From: Cristatella mucedo
Lineage: Eukaryota > Bryozoa > Phylactolaemata > Cristatellidae
Assembly (NCBI GenBank): GCA_009760855.2
Contig: WPIO01000117.1
Span: 842,501-906,500, forward strand
Length of the DNA: 64,000 bases
Direction of reading: 5' to 3'
The notes beneath the pieces were generated by a model. It made no database searches. It was not told where the DNA came from and saw only the letters and a program-made list of their open reading frames with translations. Positions 28,831-40,675 of this stretch are shown piece after piece; position 1 is the stretch's first letter; each line of letters starts with the position of its first letter. The position numbers and the translations under genes were made by a program.

Positions 28831-31149
28831 TAGCAACCTGGAGTGCACAGCCTTCTTCTCATTCAAGTTTAGGTTTGCTGTTCACTCGATTGTGGAAGGC
28901 CAGGCCTCAGCTGCCAACCACTGAGCATGCCTTCGATCGGAGAGGGCTTGCCCAACCTGACTCCTGAGAGCTTTGGTGACTGACTACCGCCGGGATTTTG
29001 CACGGAGTAGTGATGGATGCGACTTCTCAATGCTTGGATGATTGGCTTTGGCAGAATCGGACATGCGTTTCCTGCATGCTCCCAGGATCTGGCCGTGTGG
29101 CTGTGTGACAGTCGCTAGTGCCAGCCATAGCTGGTGCTGGGGTAGCTAGTGCTCAGCTAAGCACAATTCAAAGCTGCCTGAGAATGGTTCTCTTACAAGC
29201 TAGCCTTATCCTCATGTGAGCTAGAAGCGGCACAGACCTGCATTTCTGAGCTTTGCAGCAGCACAGCATTGCGTTTCTTCTAGTAATGTGGCAGTGGGCA
29301 TCTGGCAGTCAACTGGCTACCTAACGGCAAATCGCAGGCAGCTGATTCCGTAACACAAGCTGGCAACCCAAGAATGGTATCTGCATGCCGTTAGTTTTGG
29401 GCCCTGATGTGCCATTTAGTGGTGAACGCCAGCAGCAAGGCTGACATACGCCTGAAGCTCCTGCCCCTTGCTCGCGATCAGCAACTTGAAAGCAAAGCAG
29501 TGGGGGAGGGGGCTAGGGGAACCAGTGCATTGCCATATCCTTAAACCCACAACTGGGACCGTCAGGTCAAGGAATTAACTAGCTAGTTCACTGGAAATTT
29601 GGCCAATTTATCTATGCATATAAGAAAAGACCCAATGACCAATTCGTGCCACTTGCTGCTTGGTCTGCACCTAGGCATCATAGGCCATCATTGCCAGGAG
29701 CTGCTGTTTCGGCAGTTTGACATCCCAGTGGTAGCAAGCTTGCCCACTGCCCGTCGGTTTGCTTGAGGGATTGGAGCTGGTAGCGTTTCGGTCATCGAAA
29801 AGTTCATCTCTAGTGCATTAGTATTTATAGTTATACTAACACCGATCAAGATTGATCAAGATCCATATGTTTCGATAAGGTTTTTCTGCCTTGGTGAATC
29901 AGTCTTTCTGATCGGGTGTGCTTTGCATGCTGCACCTGTGCGTGATTCATTGCACCTTGCTAGCTAGAAGACCCATTAATCAGTACCATGAGTTTATTCA
30001 AGTTCACTTCACCAAGCTGGCCTAAGCATAATATTGGCATGTTCTTGCATGCTTACTACCGTACAAGTCATTAACCGTTTGGTAAATGATTCTTTTGCAG
30101 TTAATTCTAAGGCATCCGATTAGAGATTGGCTTCTCTTAGGCTGTTATAGAAACGACCTAATGTTATATTATCATTAATAGGATACCGCCCTAATAACAG
30201 CTGATAATATCGTTTGTACCAGTCTGGCCAGAAAAATTCACAGCTGAATTTATCAGATCGGCCTCAGTAAACGGCTCTTCGAAGCTGCTTTTTAGGCATG
30301 GTGCTTGTCTATCATACAAGAGAACTTGTCTTCGCCTGTAAAAATCTATTTAATTGTTCTCGGATTTCTGGCGGTTCTCAGTTTTAAAACTGTCACACCT
30401 CTAGCTCCCAGTTGAGTCAAGGCTACTAAGGCGAGTGCAGCTCTCAATAAATTCATCCCATTGTTTTGGTAGCTCCAGCTTCAGATATGTACAACAACGT
30501 AACGACTGCTAATTGTATCCCAGTGGCCCAATCACATAACCAACTCATCAAAATTCTCAAGTACTACACATTTGTTGGAAATAGCAACCTTAATAATGCT
30601 CTGAGCCTTTGTGGCGACACGTTTGCAGGTCACTTACCTTTATTTCTTCATAAATGCCAAAAGAGATTCTTGCTTCCTTGTCAATAAGAACTTTTTCGAT
30701 AGATAGCTCCACCAAAACAAGCTCTTTACCCCGAGTTTCATCCTATGATACTTCTGCAATATGAAATTAATGAAGAGCCCGAATTTTGTTTTCATTGGTG
30801 TTTTTTAATGTGCCACGTTTCCCTGCATATATTTGGTTCAATAGAACTTTGTGTCACATATATACTGGTTATTATGGCCAAATGATTATTTCAGTAAATA
30901 AAATACTTACTGACTGATGTTGCTGGCTGATATCTGAATGTTGAATTAAAATAACCTCATTCGATTTCTGGCAGCTGAGTGGTCTTAAACAACTGTTGTA
31001 TTCCCTATTCATTCTTGTTTAGCCCATGCAGTAATATAATCCCAAGAAGACAGTACATGATTTGACTTTTTCTGATAAGAAATGTATGATCCCTTTTAAA
31101 AACTCGAGAGCTACTCTACAGCTTTAATTCACAGCATTTTTTTGGTCCT

Positions 31150-31300
31150 TGGGAGTTGTTCTTTGTGTACTTATGCTTGGTGACACTGTGCATGCTACCA
31201 CTAGCCATATTAGTAGGCATGCTGACACTGCATATTACCCTCTAGCTATATTTTCATGCTTCCATAACACCATTTATAAAGTGCCTAGAAAGAGATTCAT
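31150..31300 (+). mobile_element. Decayed LINE 3' tail
   Basis: CATGCTACCACTAGCCATAT and CATTTATAAAGTGCCTAGAA AGAGATTCA match the family 3'UTR and stem-loop start. The rest of the tail is lost. Confidence 0.55.
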
Positions 31301-32034
31301 AGTGGTGGTAGTATGACTCCAGGTACCGGCCAATTTTTTGCATGCAATTCATTGACAGCTTTTTCCACTTTATTGGTCTAGAGAGAATTTCTACGACACT
31401 GGGGGTGTAGTTAATTAGTGATTGAGCAGCTGTAGCTGAGGGTGAGATAAATGCTCGACGGCTCATAAATAATTTGAATCATTAAAATGATTATCGAATA
31501 AGTGCTTTCTAGCCTGAGCTCGGAGATGCTTTGAATCATTTCTTTGCGGGCCCTTAGCTACTATGACCTCGGAGATGATGCCCATTAGACTTCAGGCCTC
31601 TTCATATTAGCCTGGTGTGGGCAGATTACCCCAATCCAATCGATAACCGCCCTAGCAGCCATTCTCGGATATCTGATTTCACCCACATCCTACACTGTGA
31701 GTCAATTGCAATTAAAGGGCAGCAATAACCCAAGCTGGCTCTCGAGGTTCAGTTGGCAATATAGGTCGGTCGGCACCGTTGAGACAGCAGAAACTTTTCT
31801 GTTATCAGAGCCAATTCAGGAGAACGTCAATCAGGCTCCATTCTCACTGAGCAAGCCCGGCTGTTTAGAGGTCAAATTGTATTTATTTATTTGCTTTCAT
31901 TACCAGGCATACTGTAGTTTCCTGATCCTTAGATCGAGTGGGTGGCTGGCGACTCTACTTGCTTTTCTTGACCTCACATCTCATTTCTGCTATTGATTAA
32001 ACTAACTCATCCGAGGACGATAGAAAGAATGAGC

Positions 32035-32135
32035 TTGAGCACACTAAAATAGGCACATGCTCGGGCACGAGTCGAACGTGTGCATGAAGTATCTCTGCTT
32101 GTAATTCCACAGAGCCACAAAGAGATGGTGCAAGA
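32035..32135 (-). mobile_element. Possible SINE-C (tRNA-like)
   Basis: On the minus strand TGTGGCTCTGTGGAATTAC (box A-like) precedes ACGTTCGACTCGTGCCC (box B-like). It resembles two units at 58.8 and 59.05 kb. Too diverged for a firm call. Confidence 0.35.
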
Positions 32136-32619
32136 TTTGAAGGATTGCAGAGATAAATAGTGGGAGAGAGATATAGAGAGAGACTCTAGGCTAGATTGGG
32201 CAAAACAGAGATACAGGTGTGTTCAAATAAATGATGATAGGCTGCATCCTCTACGTAATGCATGGCTCTCTGGCAGTATTTGAGCCACTCATCTCAACTA
32301 GTTCCGGCACAAATTCCATAAGATTGTCTTTAGTAGAATAACTGCTTTTCTTACTAGGTATGAAACTGTTGGCGGCTAGGTGCATTGTTTGGTATGCCAA
32401 CGAATCCTCTGTAAATCTAGCAACTGATAAACGTAAAGTTAACTAGCAAGTTTGGCTTTTTGGGCAGCAGGGCTAGAATACCTCCACTGCCCATGCCCTG
32501 ATGTTCACATCATCCCAGTCCCAAATCATCAAGTTACCTAGTCCATTATCATACCAGCTCCAGGCCTTAGTGCTGTTCTTCTATCTGATTTTTTCCTTCG
32601 ATGACGCTAGCAGCTTAAT

Positions 32620-33000
32620 AATAATAAGAAGTGATTTGTGGGGCATCTGCGGAGAACTCGAAGTCTTTCTAGGTACTGCACAAATGCTGTTAGGAAAGCC
32701 AGTAGTCAATGTGGCTATCACCAACTTGCGTAGGTCATCGTGCATGAGCATCACGAGTAATTCACAATGTACAAAGCAAATCTTTTTTAGGAACAGGTAC
32801 ATTTCGAGATTCTTTTTTTAAAGTCATCTAGGGGATTTCGTGATGTCTGTGCGAAGTGAGTTCCAAGCTTAGGGAGCATACGATCTGAAACGGTCTGTGG
32901 AAGATTTTAGTCTGGTTCAAGCGACAAGTAAAGGACTTGAGTCTGAAGTCATGTACGAGGCAACTCCAGTCGATCGTGGCAACCTTTTAAGACTGACTTT
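32620..33000 (-). mobile_element. Decayed LINE fragment, minus strand
   Basis: AACTCGAAGTCTTTCTAGGT ACTGCACAAATG, GAAGTGAGTTCCAAGCTTAG GGAGCATACGA and ACGGTCTGTGGAAGATTTTA follow the order of the minus-strand LINE copies elsewhere. Confidence 0.6.
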
Positions 33001-33949
33001 AGTCGGGGCAGACCCAGATTGCACAGTTTTTGCAGCTCCAACATGCGTCACTCTTGCACTTTGGCTAAGATGGGAAGGAGTTCATAGTTGATGGATCAAG
33101 CTGCTGTGAAGTCTTTCGATTAGTGTGTGTTGTCCAAACAGTTCACCTCCTATGCTGCCAGCGACTGCCAAACAAAGCCCACGAGCTCAGCTCTGGTGTG
33201 CAGCCACCTCTATGAGCTGCTATATTAAATTAGGTAGCAGTACAGCCACTCCTAGGTGCCAACCAAGTGACTTTTTCACTTATGCTGGACATGTGGAGTT
33301 GTGGCAGGGGCTGACTCGTGTGTACTACTGCCAGAAGAGCAAAGCAGCTGGATCTCGTATGGGCTCACCTTCACAGTACTTACGAAAAGTAGTTCTAGCT
33401 ACGTGTACTTCTGGCAAACGCTTAATGGCCTAGCGTACCGGACAACTGTCAGGCACTTAAGGCATTGCAGCTATGAAAATGAATCCGACGGCTACCCTTT
33501 TCACGTTAGGCTTCCATGCGCAAATCAGAGACTACATGGCCCATAAGTGGTGGAAATTACTTAAGTGCTTTGACCGTTTGAGCAAGTCGATCGATCGTCG
33601 CCTTTAACTTCAATTGAGCTGTAATTAGACAGAATTGTTCGGACAGCTTCTTACTTCGGGATCCGGGATTGTTGCTGGTCGCTTTCCAAATGACGTGGCA
33701 CTGCTGTTGAGCTTTGAAGTACGCCCAAGACAGCCTCGTGATCAGCTCTAACTATTCTGCTTTTATCGTAGTACTATATATCACTGAATCACTGCCTTGC
33801 AGTTTAAGATGCATGAGGCTAGGCTGTACTAATCTGCTAGTCGGCATCAGGTTTCACAACCGAAGTCATATGCTTAGACAAGTCTCACGTGCGCGAGTTT
33901 TCTTCCCTGCTGTTTATTGGTAGCCATTGATAGATTACGTACTGCGTTA

Positions 33950-34690
33950 AGCTGGTGATGAGCTCGATATATGATCGTGAAATGCTTAAGGTGCGGTGCA
34001 CACTGTAACTCACTGCTTGCTAGTCTACCGGCATGTGCCATCAGGAGCTTCCACCTGGTGCAAAACAAAGCTAGGCTTGTCTGCATGAGCATCGAAGTTG
34101 CCAGATCGCACCCCTTCTCACCGACCTGCACTGGCTACCAGTCAAGCAACGGATCGACTTCAAGGTTTTGTCACTCACTTTTAGGTCCCTCAATTATTTG
34201 GCTCTAGCCTACCTATGAGATATACTACCCCATCAGGCCGAGCATCGTACCACCCTCTTTTTGGAATCAACTGTCTACCTATACCTCGTACAAGCTTCAA
34301 ATCCTGTGGAGACCGTGCGTTTAGTTCACATGCTCCCAAAGCCTGGAAGTCACTCCCGCCTTGCGTCAGAACATCCCCTAACTTAACCACATTTAAAAAG
34401 GACTTAAAAAGACACCTCTTTAGGACAGCATTTAGTGGGTCCCTGTGATTCGTTCTTAATGTGCTTATGCGTGCTGACATTGTGCATGCTGCCACTAACC
34501 ACACTTGCATGTTGAGCCTGTGCATGTCACCCCTAATCATGTTATTAATCTTGTTTGTTCATCAAGCATGATATTACTCACCATTCAGTCGCGTTTCCCT
34601 TTGCAGCAAATGTAAAGCGCGTAGAAATAGATTGAGTTCTCTGAGGGCGCTTTATCAAGTGCATTATTACTTATATTATTATTATTATAA
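33950..34690 (+). mobile_element. L2-like LINE: RT C-terminus, 3'UTR and tail
   Basis: The longest continuous 3' end on the + strand. Reverse-transcriptase-like sequence reads LTDLHWLPVKQRIDFK and later GDRAFSSHAPKAWKSLP and LTTFKKDLKRHLFRTAFSGS in nearby frames. The family 3'UTR, stem-loop and ATT-rich tail follow. It ends about 200 bp before NCX exon B. The L2/CR1 group is inferred from this C-terminal pattern and the ATT tail. Confidence 0.9.
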
Positions 34691-34732
34691 GCACAACATT
34701 ATTATTACTTATATTATTATTATTATATGCAC

Positions 34733-34835
34733 AACAGATGCATCTTTAGCCTTGACTCTAAGATGCAAACTCGTTGCAGATAGTGACATAAGTAAGAAGC
34801 AAGTTCCAGGTTTTTGGTGCATGCAAACTGAAGGC
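34733..34835 (-). mobile_element. LINE fragment next to NCX exon B
   Basis: GATGCATCTTTAG and AGCAAGTTCCAGGTTTTTGG TGCATGCAAACTGAAGGC correspond to the minus-strand copy at 25.8 kb. Its right edge is about 58 bp from exon B. Confidence 0.55.
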
Positions 34836-34893
34836 CCGACACCAAAATATGTTGAGTTTCACTTCATATTTTCTTTATCCTGTCGTCGTTTAG

Positions 34894-35318
34894 GCAACAA
34901 CTTCAACGCTGGGGACCTTGGACCGGGCACAATTGTTGGCTCAGCAGCCTACAATCTCTTTATCATCATTGCACTGTGCGTGTACGTGATTCCGGACGGC
35001 ATTACCAAGCGAATTAAGCACCTTCGTGTTTTCTTCATTACTGCGTCTTGGAGCATTTTTGCCTACATATGGCTGTACATCATAATTGCTGTCTGGTCAC
35101 CTGGAGAAGTGTCCATATGGGAAGGAGGCTTCACTTTTCTCTTCTTCCCACTGACCGTACTTACTGCCTACATCGCGGACAAGCGTCTATTGCCGCACAA
35201 GCTAATCGCCAAGCGATATCGAGCTCAAGGCAAGACTCGTCGTGGTGTCATTGTGCAGAGTGAAGGCAAGACAGACGTCGAGCTCCAAGAACATACCAAG
35301 ATGTCAGCAAACGGTGAG
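34894..35318 (+). CDS. SLC8A: NCX exon B: alpha-1 end, TM3-TM5, XIP region
   Basis: Continues the exchanger from residue 189 to 330. The acceptor CGTCGTTTAG|GC completes the split Gly codon of exon A. It starts with GNNFNAGDLGPGTIVGSAAYN, the end of the alpha-1 repeat, followed by three hydrophobic segments (about 205-222, 232-255, 264-283). Then comes a basic stretch KRLLPHKLIAKRYRAQGKTR at 285-304, which matches the XIP autoinhibitory, PIP2-sensitive segment at the start of the cytosolic loop in NCX proteins. Two donors are possible: AACG|GTGAGG (35313) and GAG|GTAGGC (35318). The second gives phase 0 and joins the next exon in frame, so it is preferred. Reading on would give a tail ending at a stop at 35379-35381, which is read here as intron. 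Confidence 0.95.
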
Positions 35319-35624
35319 GTAGGCCATCATGCAATCAAAAGCCCAATATTTCCAATAGGAAACCAGCAGGCCTGTCGGTGATTATACTTGGTGACACAAA
35401 GTAATGCGTTTTAGGCTTGCTAGTCCAGTCGGCTCGTTCAGATATTAACAGGTTTACTGCATGCTTGTAAATATAGTAGTCGCACTAGGTAATAACCAGG
35501 TTAAAAGCCAACTGCTGATGAGCTTGCAATCCGACAGCTTCTTCGGCATGTTTGCTATTCCCAGCACTGTCTCGAACCACTAATCGCCGATCTCAGTCAA
35601 ACACTGCAGTTAATCTCTCTCTAA

Positions 35625-36175
35625 CTTGGTGATCTTTAATTATGCTGTAACCCCGGCTGCCCATCGTAATGCTCGTCTTTGGAATTCTTGCTCGGTGTGC
35701 AATAAACCCCTAATAATACTCGACATAATTTCTGACAACGGCCTAAACCTGTTTGCCTTAACATGGACCTGGCTTAAATCTATCAACTGCCCAACCATAA
35801 TCGACCAAACCCCTACAGGCTTCTCCTTGGCTCATACTTCTAGATCAAGCAAAGCTGGCCGACCAGTCAGTCACCATTGTCAAACTGTCTTCCCTCAATG
35901 TCAAGCCTTTTGCAGTTCCCTTCGAGCAATTTTTCGAATATCCTGTTTTGAGTTCATCTGACAATGAGCTGCCATAGTGGCAGTGGTTTATCACCCTCAG
36001 CTACCAAGTCCTCTTTTTTAGCTCAGATTTCTCTGATCTCATATCGATTCTATGTGCAAGAAATTGATCTTACATCGTTTTGTGATTTTTAGCATTCATT
36101 TTGATAACTTATTTGACAGGTTAAGCACCGAGTTTTGTTCTCTAGCCGACTCATTTTCTCTTGTGGCTCATGTGC
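35625..36175 (+). mobile_element. LINE endonuclease-like N-terminal fragment
   Basis: One frame reads KPLIILDIISDNGLNLFALT WTWLKS, then TGFSLAHTSRSSKAGRP. This resembles the start of the APE-type endonuclease of L2/CR1 LINEs (pattern ...I...LDI.ALTETWL...GY.L.H..R....GGG). Broken by stops; the GGG region is not intact. Confidence 0.5.
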
Positions 36176-36179
36176 ATGA

Positions 36180-36552
36180 TCCTTCTCACATCAAGTGCTC
36201 CCACAGCCTGGAACTCCCTCCCGACCTGCATCAGAACATCCCCTGACCTGACCACATTTAAAAGAAACTTAAAAACATACCTATTTAGGACAGCATTTAG
36301 TGGGTCCTTGTGATTCGTCCTCGATGTGCTTATGCGTGCTGACACTGTTCATGCTGCCACTAACCACATTTGCATGCTGACCCAGTGCATGTAACCCCTA
36401 ACCATGTTATTCATTTTGTTTGTTTTTCAAGCATGATTTTACTTACTATTCTATTGCGTATCACTTTGCAGCAAATGTAAAGCGCCTAGAAAGAGATTAA
36501 GTTCTCCGAGGGCGCTTTATCAAGGGCAATAATATTGTTATTATTATAAGTG
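36180..36552 (+). mobile_element. L2-like LINE 3' end inserted in LINE sequence
   Basis: CTGGAACTCCCTCCCGACCT, the family 3'UTR, stem-loop and ATT tail. It sits between endonuclease-like pieces on both sides, so it is probably a later, 5'-truncated insertion. Confidence 0.85.
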
Positions 36553-36599
36553 TCGCACGCTCGACCAAACTTTCTCCTACAACTGTATGCTACCGTCAC

Positions 36600-38050
36600 A
36601 TATTATTACTAGCTCATTTGACCACATGTAGATCTCAGTCACTCTGTATCTAAAGTCACATTTCAATCGCGAAACGTCCAGACCCTAGACATCGATACTG
36701 TCTGCTTAGAATACTTTCTTTACCTCTGCTGATCAACGCCCCGACGAATGCGACCTGCCATCATTGTTAGAATGCTACAGCATGACACTAGCTGACGTGC
36801 TCGACAACTTTTCAACTCTGATAAGCTCACCTGCGCACCCTTGCCCAGACGCCCTGTGGTTTACCATTTGGCATTGAACTAGCCAGGTCTACTAAGCACA
36901 CGCTTGAGAAAGCATGCAAAAGATCAGGATAGTCCATCAACAGGCACCTGAGGATACCTCTAGCTTCTTTGTTAGCAAGATAGATAAGATCAGAGGGTGA
37001 TACCTAGGGTGGCAGCATCCCCTCGGGACTCTTGCCCTTAAATAAGAAAAACCCCATTGAGCAATCCTATAAACAGCCAGGTTCATTCATTTCTTGACTG
37101 TCTGGATAATTTTGGTTTGGTCAAACATGCTAATCAGACCACCCACGTCGGTGGCCAAGACCTCGTGATCACTAAATACGTCTGCTCCACTGAGCTTGTG
37201 GTGTGCCGGCTGACCCTCTCGGATCATTGTCCGGTCTCGTTTGCTTTTCCTGCTCCCTCGTACGTACAGGGTAAAGTCGAACTTGTCCAGCGACGTAACT
37301 TTGAAAGCTTTGACGTAGACAATTTTTTGAAATATGTTTGTGATGCAGGTCTTCTTGATCTGCACTTAAACTCGACTGTCAGGCTCGATACCCTCACTGA
37401 TGCAGTGAAAATGACACTTATGAGTGCTCTTGACAAGCGTGCTCCCTTTCATTTTATCCGTGTACAGAGTCGTGGAGATTCCTTTCAATTTACATGAAAT
37501 ACTTCAAAAGATATGCCGTGTTAAGCGCAGGCTTGGACGTCGTTTTAAGAAATCCGGATCTGGTGCAGATCTAGTGAAGTTCACAGACTTCCTTCGAATT
37601 TTCACCCGGAAGCTTAAAAAGGCCAGGGCTTCTTTTTTCACTCAAAACTCAAGTCCTGCCAGTCAGACCCAAAACATATTTATAAGACGGGACTCTCCAC
37701 CTTCAATTCTGTAAAGCACCTTGATGTCTACTTGCAAGAAGGCCACGAGTGACCTCATCCTGAAATTCTTCTCCCGGTCAAAGAAGTCAACCAGGCCTTC
37801 AGACCCTATACCCACTGTCCTAGTTCTATGATTCGGATCTGCTGCTGCCATGCATAACTAACATCATAAATATCTAGTTAGCCTCAGTTCATGTCCCAGC
37901 ATTCTGCAAAAAGGCTATAGTTAGGCCACTAATTAAGAATGCCACGCTAGACCAAGAAACCTTGAGCAGCATCTCCCCAGTCTCTCCTCTACCTTTTCTA
38001 TGAATGACACTGACACGAGTTATGGCAGACCAGCTGAACTAGCTGAAAGT
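36600..38050 (+). mobile_element. LINE endonuclease end, linker and RT start, decayed
   Basis: A frame at 37057-37497 reads FLDCLDNFGLVKHANQTTHV GGQDLVITK, then LSDHCPVSFAFP: the end of an APE endonuclease with its SDH motif. Downstream are a basic linker (RRLGRRFKK) and KKAIVRPLIKN-like sequence near 37.91 kb from the reverse-transcriptase start. The segment at 36.6-36.96 kb resembles the linker region out of order, so two copies may be joined here. Confidence 0.7.
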
Positions 38051-38864
38051 TCAACATTGCAAGCAAATTCCACTCTATTTTTAGAGACAATCCCCCCACA
38101 TGTCAGCATTGCTTAGGGATTATAACGATCATTTCAGGAATGCAGACTTGGGTAGAGTCTATCTGCATGTTTTTCTCTATCTATCGGCAGTTTTTAATAC
38201 TATCGTCTCCAACTCCTCCTCGAGCACATCTCATCATCACATCTGTGGCATGCATGTGCAGTACGTAGGTATATGTGAGGACAAACATTTTAAAACATGT
38301 AGTATGTATAGACTAGCTTATCCCTCAAACAACCTAAAAAAAAATTTCCAATTAAAGCCTTTTAGATTTGTTTAAACTTTAATTAAAACTTGTTTTGAAT
38401 GTTCCCGCAAACTTAATTGAAGAATATGGTCAAATAATTTCAATTTTTAACTCGAGCTGTTTTGTCAGCAAAAGCTTTTTACGAAATTGTTTGAGGGAAA
38501 TTCGATATGAATAATGAAGGCCATGCACATGGGCATATAGGTGAACAAGTATTTAGTTAGAATGACTCACCAATTAAAACAGTCGCTTAGACAGACTGTC
38601 ACGATCAGGCTCTTCATTTTATCAACTCTGTTGAAAAATAATTTCCATAGCGTTTGCGTATAAAAATTAAATAAATTCCAGGTTCGAGAACCCTCTCGGT
38701 TATTTCCTAATTCAAAGCACAATTTAACATTTAATTTCTGCTATGAGACTGAAATGTGCAGCCAAACATGAAAATTAGTAAAGTCTAGATAAAGTCAACA
38801 ATAGCTTTTTAACAAATTAGTAAAGTCGCAAGTAAGGTAAACGATCGCTTATTTAACAGCATCA

Positions 38865-38985
38865 TTTATATATCGGCAGAAGGGCTCAAAATTGCTCTCA
38901 CGACTACTTGGAGATGGCAATAAGGCACTGCCTGCTATAAGACTCAAACCCTCGACCTGGGCCGTGAAGAAAAAGCACCGTAAAG
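38865..38985 (-). mobile_element. Decayed SINE-B, minus strand
   Basis: ATATCGGCAGAAGGGCTC, CTATAAGACTCAAACCCTCG ACCTGGGCCGTGAA keep the order of tail, box B and box A side of SINE-B. Confidence 0.6.
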
Positions 38986-40151
38986 AAATTATCTTTGTTA
39001 AATGACACTCATCATAGCCGCAGTGGCTTGGTAGCACTTTAAACATCACACAAAGGGCACACTGGTCGAATAAGGTCAGCGACTTGCGACTATGGGATCC
39101 ACACGGTCAGTAACTAGAGCGCGGACTCACACAGAAGATGACATAGGCATATACACACGTGCGTCACTACGAAACTCCGCAAAAAGCCGTAACGAGCTTT
39201 CGTTAGCATACTCAAAACCTAGGCAGCAGCTTTCGTAGCAGATCATTCCACCTCAAAGAGCTAAGAAGTCACAAGGACTGCTCGGGAAGAGGAGATACAG
39301 AAGGTGTCGTGTATCCCTGCATACATCAGCATGTATAGCTCATGTATCTCGGCATACATCAGCATCGGCATCGCCGAAGTAGCAGCCGCCGGGACTCCTG
39401 TCCGCCACCGACGCAGACAGATTGAGCCGCTGCTGCTGCTGCTAATGACGTTTGATGATCCCCTCAGCTTGCATTCAGCAAGCCCTGCTGGCATAACATC
39501 AAAGTTTCAACCAGCCAGCCGAGCCTCGCTTGGAGCTCGCTTAGCACGAATGCTTGCGCTAACGCTGCTATTATCTGCCTATTAGTTCTCAGCGGAAGTG
39601 ATAAGCTTCGATCGGCCAACTATTTCCTGGACATGCAGCATCATCTGACCTTGACATTTGACTTTTTCATTTGACCAAGTTCAGTAGCTACCGTTTTGGT
39701 GCGTCCCTAATGCGTCTGTGTACTCTGGGCTGGTGCTAGTGGACTTGCTTTTTGATAGAATAGCCATTGAAAAGCCGCCCGCTGCTAATTTGCACTGGTT
39801 TATAGAGGCCGCGAGAGCACACTAGCCCATTCTGAATCGCGATCGTTAGGAAACGCACGAATCGCAACATCAGATGCGTACCTTCTCGTAGCACTACTAG
39901 TTCGATAGTTAAGTCAGCCCCTGCCGGGCCCTGGAGATGAATGCTTTTGCACGAGGCCTATGCAAAATTCAGTCGTGCATTATCAAGAAAGGGCTGTTGC
40001 TATTTCTCTCGAGTATGGCAATATCGATACCCGCTGCATTCTAGTGTTCGTCCCAATCCGTTGCTTGCGACCGAGCTGCCCCCCCCCCCTCCTACTCCTT
40101 AGCCTCTAGTCGAGACGCTACTTGCAGAAGTATCGGCTGTGCAACTGCGAG

Positions 40152-40171
40152 GTAACCGGTGCACCGGTTAC
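40152..40171. promoter_or_regulatory. 20-bp perfect palindrome
   Basis: GTAACCGGTGCACCGGTTAC is identical to its reverse complement. It contains two ACCGGT cores about 330 bp upstream of exon C. A protein-binding role is only a guess. Confidence 0.35.
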
Positions 40172-40498
40172 TTATGCTGCGTTACGTGCGAATGTAGCTC
40201 CGTAGCTGCACCGATCAGTTAGACCGAAGCCACAACAGTGGCTCTTCAACGTCCGTAAAGAGAAGGCTACGGGCACGCATTACTTATCAACAATCACTCA
40301 CTTACTCAGCTCGTCGTAAGCCGTTGTGTCAGGCTAGGCTTCGCTGTGCGCGTCAGCGTGCATTTGTTCGCGTCGCCTTCGACGCGTGCGCAACGTGGAG
40401 GTGCAAGCTTGCGTGCAGCAGCCGCCGCCCGGTCGCGCGGCGATTCCTCTTTGTGAAACTCGGCTCTTCGGGTTCCGTCGTCGCCACCGTTCTCTCAG

Positions 40499-40675
40499 GC
40501 CCTGCTGGCAGACGCCAACGGCTACGACGGGGCGCTCGGCGCCGCCGGCGGCGCCGAGGACCAGGTGGCTCTGCTCGAGGCTCACCGCCAGGAGTACGTC
40601 GCAGTGCTTCGCGAGCTGCACCGGAAGCATCCGGCCGTCGCCATGCCGCGGCTCGAGGAAATGGCTCAGTACGAG
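40499..40675 (+). CDS. SLC8A: NCX exon C: cytosolic loop before CBD1
   Basis: Residues 331-389, phase 0 at both ends. Acceptor CGTTCTCTCAG|GCC and donor TACGAG|GTAATG. It encodes an acidic, alanine-rich stretch, then a predicted helix (DQVALLEAHRQEYVAVLREL at 351-370) and HRKHPAVAMPRLEEMAQYE. This matches the vertebrate NCX segment just before the conserved KSRAFYRI motif. Codon third positions are strongly G/C, unlike exons A and B. Sequence just past the donor stays open but is low-complexity GGC/CCG, so it is taken as intron. The exon is short, and its assignment rests on phase, splice sites and alignment to the family. Confidence 0.9.

Larger units (their letters stand above)
25203..34893. 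other. Intron between NCX exons A and B
   Basis: About 9.7 kb. It holds seven LINE fragments on both strands, one SINE-A, one SINE-C-like piece, a TG array and two hairpins (each listed). The parts at 26.45-27.9, 28.83-31.15 and 31.3-32.0 kb have nothing recognisable. Confidence 0.85.
35319..40498. other. Intron between NCX exons B and C
   Basis: Contains LINE pieces from 35.6 to 38.05 kb, a SINE-B at 38.87 kb and a 20-bp palindrome at 40152. The stretch 38.05-38.86 kb is AT-rich with nothing recognised. 39.0-40.5 kb is unique sequence in which CpG becomes frequent. Confidence 0.85.

Noticed and set aside
35313-35314. Donor AACG|GTGAGG for exon B
   Set aside because: It looks stronger, but phase 1 does not match exon C, which starts in phase 0. 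It could serve an unseen alternative exon.
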